64,000 nt of DNA from Arthrobacter sp. ISL-48. GTDB lineage: Bacteria > Actinomycetota > Actinomycetes > Actinomycetales > Micrococcaceae. Below are positions 32,342 to 40,712 of this stretch, in pieces. The DNA lies in NCBI RefSeq assembly GCF_018613805.1, contig NZ_JAGGPL010000001.1, positions 248,001 through 312,000 on the forward strand, given 5' to 3'. A program made the position numbers and the translations under genes. How positions within the stretch are numbered: the stretch's first letter is position 1; each line of letters starts with the position of its first letter. The notes under the pieces were generated by a model, which saw only the letters and a program-made list of their open reading frames with translations, was not told the DNA's origin and made no database searches.

Positions 32342-35300
32342 TCAGTTCACCGAGGGTGAGACGGCAATAGGCGCGTCGGAGAAGATGTTGCGGATGACCC
32401 CATTGGCCCACTCCAGGATGTCGGCGTCCTGCAGGTCCCGGCCGCCGATTTTCGCCGTCTTCGGCTTGGGGATCAGCACGGCGTCCAGCGCAGGCTTGGA
32501 CTGGGCACCGGGGTACATCCGGGCCAGGCGCATGAGCTTGGACTCCGGGAGCTGCGCCGGAGAGAACTTGATGAAGTTCCCCTGCAGTGCGACGTCGGAC
32601 AGGCCTGCCTCCCGGGCACCAACCCGGAACCGTGCCACGGAGATGAGGTTCTGTGCCGGGAGGGGAAGCTCGCCGTAGCGGTCCACCAGTTCGGCCAGCA
32701 CCTCGTCGATGGCCTCGTAGGTCAGCGCCGAGGCGAGCTTCCGGTAGGCCTCCAGCCGCAGCCGCTCCCCCGGGACGTAGTCGTGTGGCAGGTGCGCGTT
32801 CACGGGCAGCTCGATCTTCATTTCGGCGGCCTTCTCTTCGGCATCGCCGCGGTAATCGGCCACGGCCTCGCCCACCAGCCGGATGTAAAGATCAAACCCC
32901 ACCCCCTGGATGTGGCCCGACTGCTCGCCGCCCAGCAGGTTGCCGGCCCCGCGGATTTCGAGGTCCTTCATGGCCAGCTGCATGCCCGCCCCGAGTTCAT
33001 TGTGCGCGGCCACGGCCTTGAGGCGCTCCAGGGCCACCTCGCCCAATGGCTTCTCGGACGGGTACAGGAAGTAGGCATAAGCCCGCTCACGCCCACGGCC
33101 CACACGCCCGCGGAGCTGGTGAAGCTGGGACAGCCCGTACTTGTCCGCTCCGTCAACGATAAGGGTATTGGCATTGGAAATATCCAGGCCGGTTTCGATG
33201 ATGGTGGTGCACACCAGGACGTCAAAGCGCTTCTCCCAGAAGTCCACGATGATCTGTTCCAGCCGGCTTTCGGACATCTGTCCGTGGGCCACTTCCACCC
33301 GGGCCTCGGGGACCAGCTCGCGGATCTTGGCGGCGGTTCGTTCAATGGTAGACACCCGGTTGTGGACGAAGAAGACCTGGCCTTCGCGCATCAGTTCACG
33401 GCGGATGGCCGCCGACGTCTGCTTGTCCGTGTACGGCCCCACGTAGGTGAGGACCGGATGCCGTTCCTCCGGCGGCGTGGCCAGGGTGGAGGTTTCGCGG
33501 ATACCAGTCAGGGACATCTCCAGGGTCCGGGGAATCGGCGTGGCGCTCATGGCCAGCACATCCACGTTGGTGCGCATCTTCTTCAGGGCTTCCTTGTGCT
33601 CCACCCCGAAGCGCTGCTCCTCGTCCACGATCACCAGGCCAAGGTCCTTGAACTCAAAGTCCTTGGACAGCAGCCGGTGCGTCCCGATCACCACATCCAC
33701 GGAGCCGCTCTTCACACCCTCCACCGTCTCCTTCGTTTCCTTTGAACCCTGGAACCGGGACAGTGGCTTGACCCGGAGCGGGAATCCAGAGAAACGCTCA
33801 GTAAAGGTCTCATAGTGCTGCTGCGCCAGCAGGGTGGTCGGCACCAGCACGGCCACCTGCTTCCCGTCCTGCACCGCCTTGAACGCAGCGCGGACGGCGA
33901 TCTCGGTCTTGCCGTAGCCCACGTCTCCGGAGACCAGGCGGTCCATGGGGATCTCACGCTCCATGTCAGCCTTGACCTCGTTGATGGTGGTGAGCTGGTC
34001 AGGCGTTTCCACGTAGGGGAAGGCCTCCTCCAGTTCACGCTGCCACGGCGTGTCCGGCCCGAAGGCGTGGCCCCGGGAGGCCATCCGTGCCGAGTACAGC
34101 CGGATGAGTTCGCCGGCGATCTCCTTGACGGCCTTGCGGGCCTTGGATTTGGTGCTGGCCCAGTCGGAGCCGCCCATCTTGCTGAGCACCGGCGTATCTC
34201 CGCCAACGTAACGCGTCACCTGGTCCAGCTGGTCGGTGGGGACAAAGAGCCTGTCGCCTGGCGCACCGCGCTTGGACGGGGCGTACTCCAGCACCAGGTA
34301 CTCCCGCACTCCTTCGCCACCGCCAGCTACCTTTCGCTGGATCAGTTCAACAAACCGCCCGATGCCATGCTGCTCGTGGACGACGTGGTCGCCTGCGATG
34401 AGCTGCAGCGGGTCCACGGCGTTCCGCCGCTTGGACGGCATGCGGCGCATATCCTTGGTGGACCCTGCGGATGTCCGGCCCAGCAGGTCCGCTTCCGTCA
34501 GCAGCCCCAGTTTGAGGTTGTCCAGGACAAAACCGCGTCCGACGGCGGCGGTAGTGATCTCGATGATGCCCGCCTGGGGTTCCTGATCCAGGGTGTCCAC
34601 CCGGGCGCATGGGATATCGGCGTCGTGGAACAGTTCGGCCAGGCGCTGCGCGGGCCCGGGGCCTTCGGTGGCTATCACGATGCGCCACTGGTCGCGGACG
34701 TGCGTGCCGATGAAGTCCATCATTTCGGCCACATCGCCCTGGTAGCCGCGGGGTTCGCGGGCGTGGAGGGTCAGGACGTCGATCTCCGGGAGGAGTTCCT
34801 CGTCCTGGGCAAGCGAGGTGATGGACCACCACGAAACGTCATGCGCAAGGGAGGAGCTGCGGGTCTCGGTCAGGGAGCGGAAGCTGGCCGAGTGGAGGGC
34901 CGCAGAGGCCTGGGAGCTCAGATCCAGGGGCGCGGTGCCCCCGTTAGACGCCGTGGACCACGCAGCTTCCAGGAACTCCTCGTTGGTGGCGGCAAGGTCG
35001 TGCGCGCGGGTGCGGACCTTCTCGGGCTCGATCACCACGGAAATAGATCCGGCAGGAAGCTGCTCCACGAAGGGGACCATCGAGTCCACCAGCACGGGCG
35101 CCAGGGATTCCATGCCTTCCACGGCGATGCCGCCCGCGATCTTTTCCAGCATGTCCGCCGCCGCGGGCAGCTGCGACTTCAGTGTGGCGGCGCGGGACAT
35201 GACCGACGGTGTGATCAGGATTTCGCGGCATGGCGGGGCGTGCAGCTCGGTGGGATGATGGACGCCCGGCGCGGACAGCGAGCGCTGGTCAGCCACGGCG

Positions 35301-36034
35301 AACCAGCGCATCTGATCCACCTCGTCGCCGAAGAAGTCCACCCTGATGGGGTGGTCCTCAGTGGGCGGGAAGATATCGAGAATCCCGCCGCGCACCGCAA
35401 ACTCGCCCCGGTGAGTGACCATGTCCACGCGTGAGTAGGCTGCGTCCGCAAGGCTCCGCACCACGTCCGAGAAGGGCACCTCCTGGCCTACTTTCAGCGT
35501 GACCGGAACCAAGTCCCCGAGCCCTGCCACAATCGGCTGGACCACGGCGCGGACGGGAGCAACAACCACCCGCAACTGACCCGCCGTCGAGCTTTCCGGG
35601 TGCGCCAGCCGGCGCAGGACGGACAGCCGCCGGCCCACCGTGTCGGAGCGGGGCGAGAGCCGTTCGTGCGGAAGGGTTTCCCAGCTGGGAAATTCTGCTA
35701 CCGAATCGGCGGGCAGGTAGGCCCGGAGAGCCGCTGTCAGGTCTTCAGCCTCACGCCCGGTGGCGGTGACGGCCAGCACCACAGCCGGCGTCCCGCCGTC
35801 GGGCGTCCGGCCGTCCCCCACCTGGTCCGCGGAGAAGGCCGCCAAGCCTTCTGCCATTTCCGCGAGGAGCACGGCCCGTAGTCCGGCGGGCGCGCTGATC
35901 TGGTAGTCCTGGCCGCGAACGGCAAAGCCGCGGGCAGCCTCTGCTTGGACGCGGGCGAAGGTCTGGTCCGCGGCGAGGACGCGGCGCAGTCCGTCAAGCG
36001 ATGGACCGTGTTGGGACTGGCCGTTGCGGCTCAT
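32342..36034 (-). CDS. mfd: Transcription-repair coupling factor Mfd
   Basis: This 1230-residue Mfd removes stalled RNA polymerase at DNA lesions and recruits the UvrAB repair machinery. Domains run in the usual order: UvrB-homology region (1-400), RNA-polymerase-interaction domain (about 520-600, near GDHVVHEQHGIGRFVEL), superfamily 2 translocase with SGDVGYGKTEIAVRAAFKA (Walker A) and VIVDEEQRFG (DEEQ box), the LVCTTIIETGLDI and QLRGRVGRGRERAYAY helicase motifs, and the C-terminal UvrA-binding domain. The start is ATG 36034 with AGGAG nine bases before it, rather than the upstream ATG 36058, which has no ribosome site. Confidence 0.96.
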   Translation of the reverse strand: MSRNGQSQHGPSLDGLRRVLAADQTFARVQAEAARGFAVRGQDYQISAPAGLRAVLLAEMAEGLAAFSADQVGDGRTPDGGTPAVVLAVTATGREAEDLTAALRAYLPADSVAEFPSWETLPHERLSPRSDTVGRRLSVLRRLAHPESSTAGQLRVVVAPVRAVVQPIVAGLGDLVPVTLKVGQEVPFSDVVRSLADAAYSRVDMVTHRGEFAVRGGILDIFPPTEDHPIRVDFFGDEVDQMRWFAVADQRSLSAPGVHHPTELHAPPCREILITPSVMSRAATLKSQLPAAADMLEKIAGGIAVEGMESLAPVLVDSMVPFVEQLPAGSISVVIEPEKVRTRAHDLAATNEEFLEAAWSTASNGGTAPLDLSSQASAALHSASFRSLTETRSSSLAHDVSWWSITSLAQDEELLPEIDVLTLHAREPRGYQGDVAEMMDFIGTHVRDQWRIVIATEGPGPAQRLAELFHDADIPCARVDTLDQEPQAGIIEITTAAVGRGFVLDNLKLGLLTEADLLGRTSAGSTKDMRRMPSKRRNAVDPLQLIAGDHVVHEQHGIGRFVELIQRKVAGGGEGVREYLVLEYAPSKRGAPGDRLFVPTDQLDQVTRYVGGDTPVLSKMGGSDWASTKSKARKAVKEIAGELIRLYSARMASRGHAFGPDTPWQRELEEAFPYVETPDQLTTINEVKADMEREIPMDRLVSGDVGYGKTEIAVRAAFKAVQDGKQVAVLVPTTLLAQQHYETFTERFSGFPLRVKPLSRFQGSKETKETVEGVKSGSVDVVIGTHRLLSKDFEFKDLGLVIVDEEQRFGVEHKEALKKMRTNVDVLAMSATPIPRTLEMSLTGIRETSTLATPPEERHPVLTYVGPYTDKQTSAAIRRELMREGQVFFVHNRVSTIERTAAKIRELVPEARVEVAHGQMSESRLEQIIVDFWEKRFDVLVCTTIIETGLDISNANTLIVDGADKYGLSQLHQLRGRVGRGRERAYAYFLYPSEKPLGEVALERLKAVAAHNELGAGMQLAMKDLEIRGAGNLLGGEQSGHIQGVGFDLYIRLVGEAVADYRGDAEEKAAEMKIELPVNAHLPHDYVPGERLRLEAYRKLASALTYEAIDEVLAELVDRYGELPLPAQNLISVARFRVGAREAGLSDVALQGNFIKFSPAQLPESKLMRLARMYPGAQSKPALDAVLIPKPKTAKIGGRDLQDADILEWANGVIRNIFSDAPIAVSPSVN

Positions 36035-36214
36035 GGCAGAAGCTCCTGTGGTGTTCATGGGGATCGCAGGCAACACGAAAACCCGAAATCCGCAAGAATT
36101 CCAGGTGCTTCCAGCCTACCCCTGCCTCGGGGAAGCCGGTTCCAAGAAGATGCTGACGTCCCCGTAGGATGTGGGAAGCAAAAAGCGTACTGACCCCGAA
36201 TCACTGGAGGATCC

Positions 36215-36712
36215 ATGGCACTGAGTGCAACCACCACCCTTCCCCACGCCGTCGGCAGCGTCGCAGCTGTCTTCGCCGACGAGGATTTCCAGCGGCACAC
36301 GAGTGAGCTGGTCGGGGGGACGCTGGAGTCCTTCGCGGTGGACGGGGACACCACCGGGGCCTTCAGCACCACGTCCGTCCGTACACTTCCCACCACCCGC
36401 CTGCCGGAAATTGCCCGCAAGTTCGTGGGGGAAAAGCTCACCGTGACGCAGGTCGAGAACTGGGACGCCCCGGCGGCCGACGGGTCCCGCCAGAGCAACA
36501 TCACCCTGAAGATCGCCGGCGCCCCCATCGATGTGACAGCGGTCCAGCGGCTCGTGGCCGAGGGCGGGAGCACCCGCGTTGAGCTGGAGGGCAACGTGAC
36601 CTCGTCAGTGCCGTTCCTGGGCGGCAAAATCGCCGAGGCAGCGGAGCCCATGGTGGCCAAGGCCCTGAACATCCAGTCCCAGCAGGCCCAGGCCTGGCTG
36701 GAAAGCCACTGA
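36215..36712 (+). CDS. DUF2505 family protein
   Basis: This 165-residue protein of the actinobacterial DUF2505 family has a START/SRPBCC-like, possibly lipid-binding fold. It begins MALSATTTLPHAVGSVAAVFADEDFQ, has a long strand region with FSTTSVRTLPTTRLPEIARKFVG, and ends in the amphipathic helix MVAKALNIQSQQAQAWLESH, as family members do. Function is not established. GGAGG before ATG 36215 is a strong ribosome site. Four bases separate it from the next small gene, so the two form an operon. Confidence 0.87.
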   Translation: MALSATTTLPHAVGSVAAVFADEDFQRHTSELVGGTLESFAVDGDTTGAFSTTSVRTLPTTRLPEIARKFVGEKLTVTQVENWDAPAADGSRQSNITLKIAGAPIDVTAVQRLVAEGGSTRVELEGNVTSSVPFLGGKIAEAAEPMVAKALNIQSQQAQAWLESH

Positions 36713-36716
36713 AACC

Positions 36717-36938
36717 ATGCAGCTTCCCTTGTTCGCATCCTGGATCCTGATCATCGCCGGGGCGTGGTCGCTCGTGGTCTGGCCGCAGTTCCTGCGCCGC
36801 GTCATGAAGGACCCGCGGGCCCGGGACTCAGCCGGCAATGCGACTAGATTCCTCACGGTGCACATGGTGCTAGTGGGCATCTCGATGCTGCTGGGGGCCG
36901 CCACCGCTGCCATCGGTCTTATCGCCCTGATGGGCTGA
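36717..36938 (+). CDS. SCO4848-like small membrane protein
   Basis: This 73-residue protein has two hydrophobic helices ([22 protein letters not shown] and [26 protein letters not shown]) flanking a short basic loop with [11 protein letters not shown]. It matches the widespread actinobacterial SCO4848-type membrane protein, whose role is unknown. The partner gene DUF2505 is also found beside it elsewhere in actinobacteria, hinting at a shared envelope-related role. Confidence 0.84.
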   Translation: MQLPLFASWILIIAGAWSLVVWPQFLRRVMKDPRARDSAGNATRFLTVHMVLVGISMLLGAATAAIGLIALMG

Positions 36939-37030
36939 CCTGCGGCACGTCCCGGCTAGACTGGGGGCAGGTGCGCCGGGAAGTCTGGTCGGCAAGAGTT
37001 TTGACGACCCCTCAGATACCAGGAGCCCAC

Positions 37031-38344
37031 ATGGTCAAGCGCCCTGCCCGTCCAGCCCTCACCGCCAGGGTCCTCAGCCGTTCGAGCTACCCCGAGTACC
37101 TCCGGATCACCGAAATCCTCCGCTTGGAGACCGTCGGCGGCGCCCTGCTCCTGGTTGCCACCGCGGCAGCCCTCATCTGGGCCAATTCTCCGGCGGCGGG
37201 AGCCTACTTCGGGCTGCGCGACCTCGAACTGGGGTACGAACCGTGGCACCTCAGCCTTTCGCTGGGACACTGGGCCTCGGACGGGCTGCTGGCCGTCTTC
37301 TTTTTCATCGCCGGCCTGGAACTTAAGCGTGAGTTCGTCTCTGGCGAGCTGCGCAGCTTTTCCAAGGCCGTGGTGCCGGTGGCAGCGGCTGTCGGGGGTG
37401 TGGCGGTTCCGGCGCTCATCTACACCCTGGTCAACGCTGGCCAAGGCGCGGAAAGCCTGCGAGGCTGGGCCATCCCCACCGCGACCGATATCGCGTTTGC
37501 CCTGGCAGTGCTGGCTGTCATCAACACGCACCTTCCTGCCGCCCTCCGGACCTTCCTGCTGACGCTGGCCGTCGTGGACGATCTCCTGGCGATCGGCATT
37601 ATCGCGTTTTTCTACTCATCGGGGCTCCAGCCCCTCCTGCTCCTGGCAGCGTTGGTGCCCCTGGGCGTCTTTACGGTGCTCGTCCAAAGGAGGATCCGGA
37701 CCTGGTATCTGCTGCTCCCGCCGGCCGTGGCAACCTGGGCCCTTGTCCATGCCTCCGGGATCCACGCCACGGTGGCCGGAGTGCTGCTCGGTTTCGCTGT
37801 CCCAGTGCTGGCCTCCCGAAAGCGGGGCGAAACGGGGACAGGCATGGCCGAATCCCTGGAGCACAGGCTCCGCCCGTTGTCGGCCGGGTTCGCGGTGCCG
37901 GTGTTTGCCTTTTTCTCGGCCGGCGTCGCCGTGGGCGGCTTCGAGGGCTTCCGCTCGGCGCTGGCGGATCCAGTGGCACTGGGGATTGTGGCCGCACTCG
38001 TGGTCGGGAAGACGCTGGGAGTGTTCGGCACCACCTATCTGGTCACCCGGACAACCCGTGCAGAGCTCGACGACGGCCTGGCCTGGATCGACGTCGCGGG
38101 CCTGGCGCTGCTGGCCGGAGTGGGCTTCACCGTCTCGCTGCTCATCGCGGAACTGAGCTTCGGCTCCGGTTCAGTCCATGATGGGCACGCGAAGGTGGCC
38201 ATCCTGGCCGGTTCGCTGACCGCGGCACTGCTGGCCGCCGTCGTACTCCGCCTCCGGAACCGGCACTACCGTGCCCTAGAAAAGGCAGAACAGCGTGATG
38301 CCGACGGCGACGGCGTTCCGGACCTATTTGAAAGCAAGCCCTGA
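37031..38344 (+). CDS. nhaA: Na+/H+ antiporter NhaA
   Basis: This 437-residue NhaA antiporter exports sodium in exchange for protons. Twelve membrane segments are present. The paired essential aspartates lie in [17 protein letters not shown] (about residues 183-184). The TM4 crossing motif is [18 protein letters not shown] and the TM2 region is [24 protein letters not shown] 34-residue hydrophilic C-terminal tail (about 403-437) ends [15 protein letters not shown], an EF-hand-like calcium-binding sequence not found in E. coli NhaA. AGGAG lies five bases before ATG 37031. Confidence 0.94.
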   Translation: MVKRPARPALTARVLSRSSYPEYLRITEILRLETVGGALLLVATAAALIWANSPAAGAYFGLRDLELGYEPWHLSLSLGHWASDGLLAVFFFIAGLELKREFVSGELRSFSKAVVPVAAAVGGVAVPALIYTLVNAGQGAESLRGWAIPTATDIAFALAVLAVINTHLPAALRTFLLTLAVVDDLLAIGIIAFFYSSGLQPLLLLAALVPLGVFTVLVQRRIRTWYLLLPPAVATWALVHASGIHATVAGVLLGFAVPVLASRKRGETGTGMAESLEHRLRPLSAGFAVPVFAFFSAGVAVGGFEGFRSALADPVALGIVAALVVGKTLGVFGTTYLVTRTTRAELDDGLAWIDVAGLALLAGVGFTVSLLIAELSFGSGSVHDGHAKVAILAGSLTAALLAAVVLRLRNRHYRALEKAEQRDADGDGVPDLFESKP

Positions 38345-38393
38345 GGACGCGAGCCTGAATCCGCCGCAGACAGAGCCTGGCTGCGCCGTTTGT

Positions 38394-38843
38394 CTACGAG
38401 GCCTGGTTCAGGGCATCCTCGGCCGCAACCCACGAGATCATGGCACATTTGACCCGCGCCGCGTAACGGGCCACGCCTTCGAAAGCCGCGGCGTCGCCCA
38501 GGATCTCAGGGTCGGCGTGGATCTTTCCACGCGAACGCAGGACTTCCCGGAATTTCCCGATCACCTCATGGAGTTCTGCGACCGACATTCCTTCGGCCAA
38601 CTCGCTCAGGACGGAGGCCGACGCCATGGAGATGGAACAGCCCGCGCCGTCCCACGAAATCTGCGCAACTTTGCCGTCCTCAACAGCCACCCGGAGGGTG
38701 ACTTCATCCCCGCAGACGGGGTTGAGCTGGTGCGACTGCCCCGTTGAAGCGCCCTCAGGGGCAGCGATCCCGGCGAGTCCACTGCCGTGACGGGCCTTGG
38801 AGTGGTCAAGGATAATCTGCTGGTACAGCTGGTCAAGACTCAT
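38394..38843 (-). CDS. sufU: SufU-type iron-sulfur assembly sulfur acceptor
   Basis: This 149-residue SufU accepts sulfur from the cysteine desulfurase SufS and helps build Fe-S clusters in the Suf system. The three conserved metal-binding cysteines are in NPVCGDEV, GAGCSISMASASV and VKCAMISW. The 18-residue insertion between the second and third that separates SufU from IscU is present (REVLRSRGKIHADPEILGD). It begins 24 bases after sufS on the same strand. SufB, C and D are not in this window. Confidence 0.93.
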   Translation of the reverse strand: MSLDQLYQQIILDHSKARHGSGLAGIAAPEGASTGQSHQLNPVCGDEVTLRVAVEDGKVAQISWDGAGCSISMASASVLSELAEGMSVAELHEVIGKFREVLRSRGKIHADPEILGDAAAFEGVARYAARVKCAMISWVAAEDALNQAS

Positions 38844-38867
38844 TGTTCACACACTTCCAGGGCCGCG

Positions 38868-40193
38868 TTACACGCGGAAGTAGGAGCGGACGCCGGCCAC
38901 GGCATCCAGGAACGCATCGACGTCGTCGGTGGTGTTGTAGAGGTAGGCGCTCGCCCTGGTGGTTGCGGTGAGGCCCAGGCGGCGGTGCAAGGGCTGGGCG
39001 CAATGGTGCCCCACCCGGACGGCGATGCCCTGCGCGTCCAGGAACTGCCCGACGTCGTGGGCGTGCACCCCGTCCACGTCGAAGGCCGCCAGCCCGATCC
39101 TGTCCAGCCCGGCTGCAGGCCCGAGGACCCGGATTCCTGGAATGCTCTCCAGCCCTGCCACCATCCGCTGGCCGAGGTCCGACTCCCAGCGATGCACGCG
39201 CTCAAGTCCCGTTTCGGCGAGGTAGTTCACGGCGGCGGCCAGGGCAACCGCCTGGGAAATGCGCTGGGTGCCCGCCTCGAAGCGTTGCGGCGCCTGCAGA
39301 TACTCGGCCCGCTCCATGGTCACGGTGGTGATCATGGACCCGCCTGTGAGGAACGGCGGGAGGACGTCCAGGAACTCCTGCTTCCCGTACAGCACTCCGA
39401 TGCCGGTGGGCGCGAGCATTTTGTGGCCGGAGAGGACGGCGAAGTCGACGTCCAGCTCCTTGACGGCCAGCGGAAGGTGCGGGGCGGACTGGCAGGCGTC
39501 GAGGACCACGAGGGCGCCAACCTTCCGGCCCAGTGACACCAGTTCCTGCACGGGGTTGATGGTTCCCAGCACGTTCGAAGCGTGGGTAAAGGCCAGCACC
39601 TTTGTCCGCTCCCCCAGGATGTCCGGGGCGAGGTCCATCCGCAGGGCGCCGGAATCATCGACGGGGATGTAGCGAAGTGTAGCGCCGGTCCGGAAAGCGA
39701 GCTCCTGCCAGGGAATCAGGTTGGCGTGGTGCTCCATTTCCGTGACCACAATCTGGTCACCTGGACCAACGGCAAGGTCCTTCAGCCTGGCATCACCGCG
39801 TCCCTGCGCAGCCCACAGCGCCGCGTTGGACAGGGCATAGCTGATGAGGTTGAGGCCTTCCGTGGCGTTGGACGTCCACACTGTCTCGGCAAAGTCCGCC
39901 CCGATGAAGTCCGCTACCGTCTGGCGGGCGTCCTCGAAGACCTCCGTGGCTTCGACGGCGAGGTAGTGCGCGCCGCGGTGCACGGCCGCGTTCCGCTGCT
40001 CATAGAATTCCTGCTCGGCCTCGATCACGCTGACCGGGTTCTGCGACGTCGCGCCGGAATCGAGGTAGACAAGAGGCCGCCCGTTCACGAACTGGTCCAG
40101 CACCGGGAAGTCGTTCCGGATCCGCAGGACTTCAGCGTTATCCATGGCCGGCAGTGCGCGTTCCAGGGTGGCAGGCGTTGATACTACAGCCAA
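38868..40193 (-). CDS. sufS: Cysteine desulfurase SufS
   Basis: This 441-residue class V aminotransferase frees sulfane sulfur from cysteine for iron-sulfur cluster assembly. The PLP lysine is in VLSGHKMLAP, the catalytic cysteine is in VRVGHHCAQPLH and the N-terminal segment reads LVYLDSGATSQNP. The best start is TTG 40193: AAGGAG lies six bases upstream, whereas the longer frame that begins at 40226 lacks a ribosome site. It is the first gene of sufS-sufU. Its upstream region is unusual: a structured GC-rich stretch and the dyad ATTGA-CAC-TCAAT (40219-40231) close to the start. Confidence 0.93.
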   Translation of the reverse strand: MAVVSTPATLERALPAMDNAEVLRIRNDFPVLDQFVNGRPLVYLDSGATSQNPVSVIEAEQEFYEQRNAAVHRGAHYLAVEATEVFEDARQTVADFIGADFAETVWTSNATEGLNLISYALSNAALWAAQGRGDARLKDLAVGPGDQIVVTEMEHHANLIPWQELAFRTGATLRYIPVDDSGALRMDLAPDILGERTKVLAFTHASNVLGTINPVQELVSLGRKVGALVVLDACQSAPHLPLAVKELDVDFAVLSGHKMLAPTGIGVLYGKQEFLDVLPPFLTGGSMITTVTMERAEYLQAPQRFEAGTQRISQAVALAAAVNYLAETGLERVHRWESDLGQRMVAGLESIPGIRVLGPAAGLDRIGLAAFDVDGVHAHDVGQFLDAQGIAVRVGHHCAQPLHRRLGLTATTRASAYLYNTTDDVDAFLDAVAGVRSYFRV

Positions 40194-40712
40194 AGCTAAC
40201 TCCTTGAGATGCCAATGGATTGACACTCAATTGTCCCACAGCACGGCTGTGGCGGCGTCCCCGGGGGGAGCCGCCACAGCCGCTCCGGGCTTCAGCCGTC
40301 GGAGCTGAGGGCCGGCGACGGCTGGGGGGAGAGCCTCGGTCTCAGAAGACTCTGACGTCGCCGGCCCCGTCTGGCATCCGGCCCTTGCGGACCGGAAGTT
40401 GAAATACGAGGAGGCCTGTTATGTTCGGGTGGCTTGGTCTTCAGCCCCTTGGACCGCTTCCTTTTGCCTCTCCTAGTAAATCGCGTGTGGCAGCTGAGTA
40501 CACGAGTAGGCGGTACTCGTCTTTAATGCCCCATAGCTACGGGGGTACCCACCCCGCATACGCGTATTTGGACTGCCACCACTTGGAGGTGCCCTCCGGA
40601 CGCCGGGCAGCGCCGTCGGCGGGTTGTCAGGAGGGCAGGAGTGACAGCACAGAGGGCAGTGCCGCAGGGCTGGTGCAGGGCTGGTGAGGGCTCGAAACGG
40701 GGCTTGCCGAGG
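40194..40712. other. 519-bp intergenic region with stacked inverted repeats, no confident gene
   Basis: This gap lies between the sufS start and the 3' end of the LuxR-ATPase gene. From left to right it holds the dyad ATTGA-CAC-TCAAT (40219-40231) and a 13-bp stem, CGGCTGTGGCGGC with its complement (40244-40256/40270-40282). Next is a 12-bp stem, GGGCCGGCGACG with its complement (40309-40320/40356-40367), whose loop contains a small TCAGA-AGAC-TCTGA hairpin. Further right are ACGAGTA-GGCGG-TACTCGT (40502-40520) and a GGGTACCC palindrome near 40545. An 88-codon frame (40421-40687) has a fine ribosome site but non-coding codon use. The hairpins may form the sufS leader RNA. Confidence 0.6.
40244..40367. 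repeat. Two adjacent strong inverted repeats upstream of sufS
   Basis: Stem 1 is 13 bp perfect (40244-40256 with 40270-40282) around a loop that itself contains CCCCGGGG. Stem 2 is 12 bp perfect (40309-40320 with 40356-40367), with an internal 5-bp hairpin directly next to its right arm. Neither is followed by a T-tract on either strand. They would be transcribed only if a sufS promoter lies to the right of 40367. Confidence 0.7.
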
